A stretch of 64,000 nucleotides of DNA from a candidate division Zixibacteria bacterium SM23_81 (GTDB taxonomy: Bacteria > SM23-81). The stretch covers positions 1 through 64,000 of the forward strand of contig LJUY01000011.1 in assembly GCA_001304015.1 (NCBI GenBank), written 5' to 3'. Of the stretch, positions 58,706 through 64,000 are shown one piece after another (position 1 is the stretch's first letter; each line of letters opens with the position of its first letter). The notes under the pieces were generated by a model. That model was not told where the DNA came from and made no database searches. It saw only the letters and a list, made by a program, of their open reading frames with translations. A program made the position numbers and the translations under genes.

Positions 58706-60790
58706 CTATCTCAACAACAATAATTTTCTCGCCTCAACCTCGTTTCCGGCCTTAATTTTGTAAAAATAAACGCCTGAAGCAACCGGAGATCCACCAGCAT
58801 CTTGACCGTGCCATACGCTGTGATGTCCTCCCGCCTTTATATGATCGTCGACAAGCGTTCTCACCTTCTGTCCCTTGATATTGTAAATCGCCAGAGATAC
58901 TTTTAAGTCCTCTTTCAAGTGATAGCTGATGGTTGTCTCTGAATTGAAGGGATTGGGATAGTTCTGATACAACTCCAACGTCTGGGGCGGAGTCGCGATC
59001 TGTACCACTTCAATACCAGTTTCGCTGACAGCCCTTCCATACATATGCACATCGTCTATATAGGAGCCGGGCTGCACATCACCTGCGTCGGATTTAAACC
59101 GAAACCGAATCTGAACCGTTTCGCCCACATATTTAGTGAGATCCAAGGCCAACATGGTCCACCCGCCAACATCGGGGATTACCGGATCGTCGTTGACGCC
59201 ACCCATGTGGCTGCAAAGAGGATAATACGTCTCTCCATTCGTGGTGATATCCAACCAGAGGGGGTCGTAGACATACCCCTGATTTTGATCCTCAACCCAG
59301 TTCCAAACCCAAAAGCTCAGATATGCACAGGAAAGACTGGTAAGATCGATGGGAGGTGATATAAGCCAACAATCTGCGTAATTTTCATATGTGTCGTCCA
59401 GATCCGTCCCCCAGCAGTTATCGCCAGAGTGAACGTCGGCAGGTCCATAAGCCGGGCTGCCCAACTCCCACTCGTCATAAGTTCCGCCATGAGTCCATCC
59501 ATTTTGTTTGCTTTCGAAATCGTCGAAGAAGACCGTGGTGAGAGCTTCAGGATTGACCTCTCTATAGAGCTGCAAAGCCTGCTGCATATCCTCTATGTAT
59601 CCATCAAGGTCTTTCAGCGCTAGTTTTGACTGGGCACTTTTCTGATAGTCATAGGCGCTTTGCACATTCGTCTGCTGAGCGGGAGTCAACTTTATACCCC
59701 AATACCGGGAATAGTAATAGAACACGGAATCTGTCAAAGAAAATGCCTCCTCTATCTTCTCGCTGGAATCGCTGAAAGCGATCCAACTAGCGGCCGAATG
59801 CGCACCCCCCCAATCAGGGCTATACATGCCCAAGGCAGGATCTGATGTGTGCCAGTATCCCTCAATGCCGCTGGGAAAAAACAGGGGAAATTCGTCTTCA
59901 GGATGACAGGCCAAAGTGACGATTTCATCTTGCGCAAAACAGGGATGTTGCCCCGTAGAAGTCTCCATCCTTATCCATCCATAATCTGGGACATAATAAT
60001 CTATAATCCAATGATGATCATAGTTGCCACCCCAGGTAGGCATATTGAGCAAGGTTCTGGCCGGAACTCCATTTGCTCGGAAAAGAGCTGCGCCTGCATG
60101 GGCATGTCCGGTACAGGAGCTGCCCCAGGTCAAGGCATACACAGCATCCAGGGCAAAGGGTTGGTGGGGCCACTCCCAGGGAATTGTCACACACCAATCA
60201 CGGATGTCATCGGCCAGTTCCATCAGATTCGTGGTAGTGTCCCGAACGATAGCCGCAATCGTCTGAACGATCTCGGCCTCAACCTGGACGCAATCTGTGG
60301 GCCGCAGCCACTTTTTGACAGAATCGGGCAGCTCTTCCAGCGTCGGTATGGGTACGGAATCTGGAAGATCTGCATAGGTATTCTCTTTTACAAACACCCA
60401 TGCTGTCCAATCTAAAGGGGCAGTGGGCGCTTGCTGCATTTGAGCCGCTATGATGACATTGGGCGGATTCAGGTGTACGAATCTGTAATCGATCAGCTGG
60501 GGGCTTTCCACTTCGATGAAGATGGGCGCCTGCTCTCCGAAACAGATGGGCATATGAAAATAGGCCTCATAGGTCTCGGTGCTCGAGCTGGCATTGATCT
60601 GGAGGTTTCCCACTGCCTTGCGCAGGTATACTTTCGTTGGCTGGCTCTTTCCACGCTCTGACACCTGTGCAAAAGAGGAGTACATCTCGTTCACCTCTTT
60701 CCATAAACCGTGTATTTCCTGGCTTGCTCCATCGGATGGGATAACAAAATTGAGAAAAACAATTGCGTAGAAAGCCATGCTGGCTTTCAT
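58706..60790 (-). CDS. Secreted transglutaminase-like protein with C-terminal secretion/sorting domain
   Basis: WGSSCTGHAHAGAALFRANGVPARTLLN...DHHWIIDYYVPDYGWIRME; C-terminal LYQNYPNPFNSETTISYHL...VASGVYFYKIKAGNEVEARKLLLLR. Confidence 0.85.
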   Translation of the reverse strand: MKASMAFYAIVFLNFVIPSDGASQEIHGLWKEVNEMYSSFAQVSERGKSQPTKVYLRKAVGNLQINASSSTETYEAYFHMPICFGEQAPIFIEVESPQLIDYRFVHLNPPNVIIAAQMQQAPTAPLDWTAWVFVKENTYADLPDSVPIPTLEELPDSVKKWLRPTDCVQVEAEIVQTIAAIVRDTTTNLMELADDIRDWCVTIPWEWPHQPFALDAVYALTWGSSCTGHAHAGAALFRANGVPARTLLNMPTWGGNYDHHWIIDYYVPDYGWIRMETSTGQHPCFAQDEIVTLACHPEDEFPLFFPSGIEGYWHTSDPALGMYSPDWGGAHSAASWIAFSDSSEKIEEAFSLTDSVFYYYSRYWGIKLTPAQQTNVQSAYDYQKSAQSKLALKDLDGYIEDMQQALQLYREVNPEALTTVFFDDFESKQNGWTHGGTYDEWELGSPAYGPADVHSGDNCWGTDLDDTYENYADCWLISPPIDLTSLSCAYLSFWVWNWVEDQNQGYVYDPLWLDITTNGETYYPLCSHMGGVNDDPVIPDVGGWTMLALDLTKYVGETVQIRFRFKSDAGDVQPGSYIDDVHMYGRAVSETGIEVVQIATPPQTLELYQNYPNPFNSETTISYHLKEDLKVSLAIYNIKGQKVRTLVDDHIKAGGHHSVWHGQDAGGSPVASGVYFYKIKAGNEVEARKLLLLR

Positions 60791-60857
60791 GATGTCCTCC
60801 TCAGTGAAAAACCACTTGTCCAATGAGTTCGGCTACCCTTCCATCCGCATAGGCAAA

Positions 60858-61295
60858 CTAAGGCAGGTGCTCTGCGCTCTCCAACCTCTTGCTCATGCTG
60901 ATCCGCTCCTCGACCTCATAGCCGAGACGTTTGTAGAAGGAGACGGCCTGAGCGTTTGAAGCCCGAACCTGAAGGTTGAGCTTGGGACAGCCCAGCTCGG
61001 CCAGACTCTTCTCCACCCTTCTCATCAGAGCCTTGCCGATACCCTGGCGGCGATGCTCGGGGCTGACGACCACATAGTAAACCCATCCACGGTGGCCATC
61101 GTAGCCGCCCATGGCCGTGCCCAGCAGCTCTGATCCTCGCATGGCCACCAGGAACAACTCCCTCTGAACGGAAAGTTTCCGTCGGATGTCCTCCTCGGGC
61201 ACGTTCCATGGTGGGGAGTCCGGAAATGCCCGGCGCCACAGGACCGCCACGGCTTTTTCATCTGATTCGATGTAAGATCGGATCTCTAGCGACAT
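60858..61295 (-). CDS. GNAT-family N-acetyltransferase
   Basis: VVSPEHRRQGIGKALMRRVEKSL...QAVSFYKRLGYEVEERISM. Confidence 0.92.
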   Translation of the reverse strand: MSLEIRSYIESDEKAVAVLWRRAFPDSPPWNVPEEDIRRKLSVQRELFLVAMRGSELLGTAMGGYDGHRGWVYYVVVSPEHRRQGIGKALMRRVEKSLAELGCPKLNLQVRASNAQAVSFYKRLGYEVEERISMSKRLESAEHLP

Positions 61296-61301
61296 ATTTC
61301 T

Positions 61302-62252
61302 CTACCTGACCGCTGGCGCCAGAGCTATCGCCTTAATGTCTATCTGCGACAGCAACATTCCCCCCAGCATCAAGACGCATCCAAACAGCTCCCGAACCGT
61401 GAGGACCTCCCCCAACATCAACCACCCGCCTATAACGGCGAAGACTGCCTCCAAGCTGAGTATTATGGCCGCGTGAGCGGGGTGAACCCTGCGCTGGGCG
61501 ACCACCTGAAGGGTATAGGCTACGCCCGTGGATATCAGGCCAGCATAGAGGATAGGGATGGCTGCTCCCAGAAGCCCCTGTCTAGTGATGGTCTCCACCA
61601 GACCCGCGACGATGAGGCTCATCGCCGAACAAGCTATAAACTGCATGAAGGCCAGCTTAACAGAATTGATCCTCGGTGAGAGCCAGCCAATGATATGCAC
61701 GTGACCAGCCCAGGCGAAAGCCCCCAGGAGAACTAAAAGATCGCCCCTGGAGATTGTGATCTTTCCAGCCACACTCAGAAGGTAGAGCCCTGTCACGGCC
61801 AACCCAGCGCCCAACCAGGCTTCTAGGCCAGCTCGCTGTCTCCAGCATAGACCCATAATGGGAACGATGATGACATACAAACCGGTGATGAAACCGGCCT
61901 TGCCAGCCGTCGTGTAGACGATCCCCATCTGCTGAAGAGATGCGCCCACAAAGAGGGCTGCGCCAGCCAGGCTGCCGCTCAGGAGGACTGCTTTCCCTCG
62001 TGCTCTTGGCAGCGCATCTTCGGATCCTGTTGGATGCCCCCGGCCGCGCAATAAAAACGGGATCAGCGCTATTCCGCCCATGGCAAAACGCACCGCATTG
62101 AAGGCAAAGGGGCCCACATGCTCCATGCCCGCGCGTTGAGCCACAAAAGCAAATCCCCAGATGGCCGCGGCCAGAAGGAGCAAGGCGTTGGATCTCCACC
62201 TGGGTTCTTTTTCCCTTTGGATACCCTCGATCATATCTCCTAACTGAACCAT
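61302..62252 (-). CDS. EamA/DMT-family transporter
   Basis: Ten hydrophobic segments; AAAIWGFAFVAQRAGMEHVGPFAFNAVRF; LSLEAVFAVIGGWLMLGE. Confidence 0.9.
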   Translation of the reverse strand: MVQLGDMIEGIQREKEPRWRSNALLLLAAAIWGFAFVAQRAGMEHVGPFAFNAVRFAMGGIALIPFLLRGRGHPTGSEDALPRARGKAVLLSGSLAGAALFVGASLQQMGIVYTTAGKAGFITGLYVIIVPIMGLCWRQRAGLEAWLGAGLAVTGLYLLSVAGKITISRGDLLVLLGAFAWAGHVHIIGWLSPRINSVKLAFMQFIACSAMSLIVAGLVETITRQGLLGAAIPILYAGLISTGVAYTLQVVAQRRVHPAHAAIILSLEAVFAVIGGWLMLGEVLTVRELFGCVLMLGGMLLSQIDIKAIALAPAVR

Positions 62253-62321
62253 GTGAAAGTTTCTTAGTGGGTCCTCGATTGAAAAAGATCCAAATTAAGA
62301 GAGCAGCGTCGAATAGGGGCT

Positions 62322-63221
62322 TTATTCGGAAACATCGCGTATAAATTTCTCCACAACCTCATCCAGAAGTCGATTGAAGGTCTCCGGATCCTCCATGTGG
62401 ATGAAATGACCCCTGCCTGGCATAAGAGACACATCGAAAGTTGGGAAATACCGCTTGTTAACTTCTACATTTGTGGGCCAGAGATCGGAGCTGATGCAAT
62501 GAAGGGGAGCACTGATCTCCGCGACCGCCTGATCGAAATCCTCTTCGTACCAGCTAAACATGGCCTCCATGGCTCCCATACCCACCTCGGGAAGTGCCGA
62601 TGACATATCGGCAGCCACTCGTCCCACCAGCGCCGAATCGGCCGTCGGAAGAAACATGGTGAGCACGAAGTTACGGGTAGCAGCCTCAAAATCTTCCCGC
62701 ATGGCATCGAGCAGCTTATCGAGTTCCTCCCGGAGCCATCTCTGGCCCATGTCTTGAAAATTGTCCACTCCAACCAGGCCAATGACCTGCTCCGGCATGT
62801 GTCGAGCCGCTTCTAAAATCACCGGACCGCCCATGGAATGTCCTACCAGGATGACCTGCTCCAGATCCAGCCTTTCCACCACCGACGCCACATCCCTACC
62901 AAAGGACGGGATAGTCCATCTCTCCCGATCGGTTCCCGACTTGCCATGGCCGGCCAAATCGAGGGTCACCACTCTATGTTTTTGGGAGAAGTAAGGGACC
63001 TGCGCGTCCCAGAAGCTCTGTTGACAGCACCAGCAGTGCACAAAAACCAGCGCGGGTCTGCCCGTCCCAACCACCTGGTACTGAATGGTAACCCCATCAT
63101 CTGAGGCGGTCATCCCAGTGGTAGGTGACTCAGGCCCTTCCTGGCAAGAAACAAAGATAAGGGCCACGAGTATCAAGGCCAGAGTGATTTGGAACCAGTA
63201 TGAAACCTGTATTGTTTTCAT
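62322..63221 (-). CDS. Alpha/beta-hydrolase lipoprotein
   Basis: Lipobox-like LIFVSCQEG; LVFVHCWCCQQSFWDAQ; VGHSMGGPVIL nucleophile elbow. Confidence 0.9.
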   Translation of the reverse strand: MKTIQVSYWFQITLALILVALIFVSCQEGPESPTTGMTASDDGVTIQYQVVGTGRPALVFVHCWCCQQSFWDAQVPYFSQKHRVVTLDLAGHGKSGTDRERWTIPSFGRDVASVVERLDLEQVILVGHSMGGPVILEAARHMPEQVIGLVGVDNFQDMGQRWLREELDKLLDAMREDFEAATRNFVLTMFLPTADSALVGRVAADMSSALPEVGMGAMEAMFSWYEEDFDQAVAEISAPLHCISSDLWPTNVEVNKRYFPTFDVSLMPGRGHFIHMEDPETFNRLLDEVVEKFIRDVSE

Positions 63222-63586
63222 TTTGCCGACTCGTCCTCCTCCATAAGGCCGAAAGCGTTGCCCTCTGTGTCTTGGCAGGTGGTATACCAACCCACGCCAG
63301 GGATGGCCATCTTGGGCTGAAGGACCTTGCCGCCTGCGGCGGTGATTTTCTCGATGAATTCATCCACCGAGGGAATACCGATGGTATTCAGCGTGAACTC
63401 CGAGGGATCCTGGCGCTTGGCGAGCCCTCCGTTGATGCCGGGCTCACTCTGCTTTCCAGTGGTGATAAGCCAATAATCCATGGGGCCTTCCCATTTGTGG
63501 ATGTGCCACCCTAACAACTCAGTGTACAACTTGATAGCCCGTTCCGGGTCTTCCACGCCGATGTCAAAATGAACCACTCGCGGCAT
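63218..63586 (-). CDS. VOC-family (glyoxalase-like) protein
   Basis: VVHFDIGVEDPERAIKLYTELLGWHIHKWEGPMDYWLI...DTEGNAFGLMEED. Confidence 0.92.
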   Translation of the reverse strand: MPRVVHFDIGVEDPERAIKLYTELLGWHIHKWEGPMDYWLITTGKQSEPGINGGLAKRQDPSEFTLNTIGIPSVDEFIEKITAAGGKVLQPKMAIPGVGWYTTCQDTEGNAFGLMEEDESAK

Positions 63587-63820
63587 GTCATCTCTTCCTT
63601 TGGGATCGAGGTTATCGTCTTCATTCTCTCGTTAAACATGCCTATGGGTGAAAAACTCCTCACTTCAGCAAGAACTTGTCACCATCTGGTCATTTCACAT
63701 TGAGAATCCCACTATCATCTCAGTCCGCTCTGGAAAATGACGGAACGCTATGCCTTCACTAACCCAGGCCATTTTCTCAGACAGCAGTCATCCAATAGCT
63801 GATACAAGAAGCCCTCTGAC

Positions 63821-64000
63821 CTAATTCAGATGCTCCTCAATCTGTCGCATCCGTTTGGAGATATCGTTGAGACGGAACTCGATAGAGTTCAGGATCCAGA
63901 ACTGGAAGTGTTCCACCTTCATCTCCCGATGGATCATCCAGATAATCTTGACGGACACCAAAAGAAGGCCCAGCTCGATGGAGAACAGCGGCGCCAAAGG
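63821..64000 (-). CDS. C-terminal fragment of hypothetical protein running off the window edge
   Basis: Open frame PLAPLFSIELGLLLVSVKIIWMIHREMKVEHFQFWILNSIEFRLNDISKRMRQIEEHLN*. Confidence 0.5.
   Translation of the reverse strand, partial: PLAPLFSIELGLLLVSVKIIWMIHREMKVEHFQFWILNSIEFRLNDISKRMRQIEEHLN

Noticed and set aside
1-64000. tRNA, rRNA or known riboswitch genes
   Set aside because: None recognised by eye; tRNAscan-SE and Infernal/Rfam would be decisive.

Overview
A 64 kb chromosomal segment from a bacterium, possibly an FCB-group or candidate-phylum lineage (inferred from an NYPNPFN-type C-terminal secretion tail; not proven). Most of it is metabolic and codirectional. The + strand (1-10.6 kb) carries a 5'-truncated FBP aldolase/phosphatase, a ferredoxin, a complete rnfCDGEAB operon, tatC, apbE and a TPR lipoprotein. 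The - strand (10.6-48 kb) carries nrdR, a dCMP deaminase, glyA, rpiB, ptb, ilvE, buk, a crotonase, mvhD, an hdrA-GltD fusion, a flavodoxin, etfAB, an hdrD-like gene, two acyl-CoA dehydrogenases, hbd, a thiolase, biotin-dependent carboxylase parts, a HEAT-repeat protein, ackA, three tandem arylsulfotransferase-like genes, an ACR3 transporter and a thiolase/DUF35 pair. This looks like a butyryl-CoA or branched-chain acyl-CoA energy-conservation locus. An AT-rich accessory block (about 49.2-52.95 kb) holds a SIR2-like gene, a HEPN-like (RNKYVH) gene and an HNH gene. It sits beside a degraded duplicate of the 3' end of the neighbouring TauE/SafE gene and is a candidate defence island. The most unusual non-coding signal is a dispersed family of intergenic mosaic repeats built from short words (TCGTGAATCG / CGATTCACGA arms, GGCAAT/GGCAGT words, CCGGTCCCCGT module). 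At least seven copies occur, always between codirectional genes and just upstream of the next start codon. Two genes look broken: the hdrD-like gene (deletion plus frameshift removing CCG-domain cysteines) and a GH9 glycosidase (single frameshift before the catalytic Glu region). No CRISPR, rRNA, tRNA or transposase was recognised by eye.
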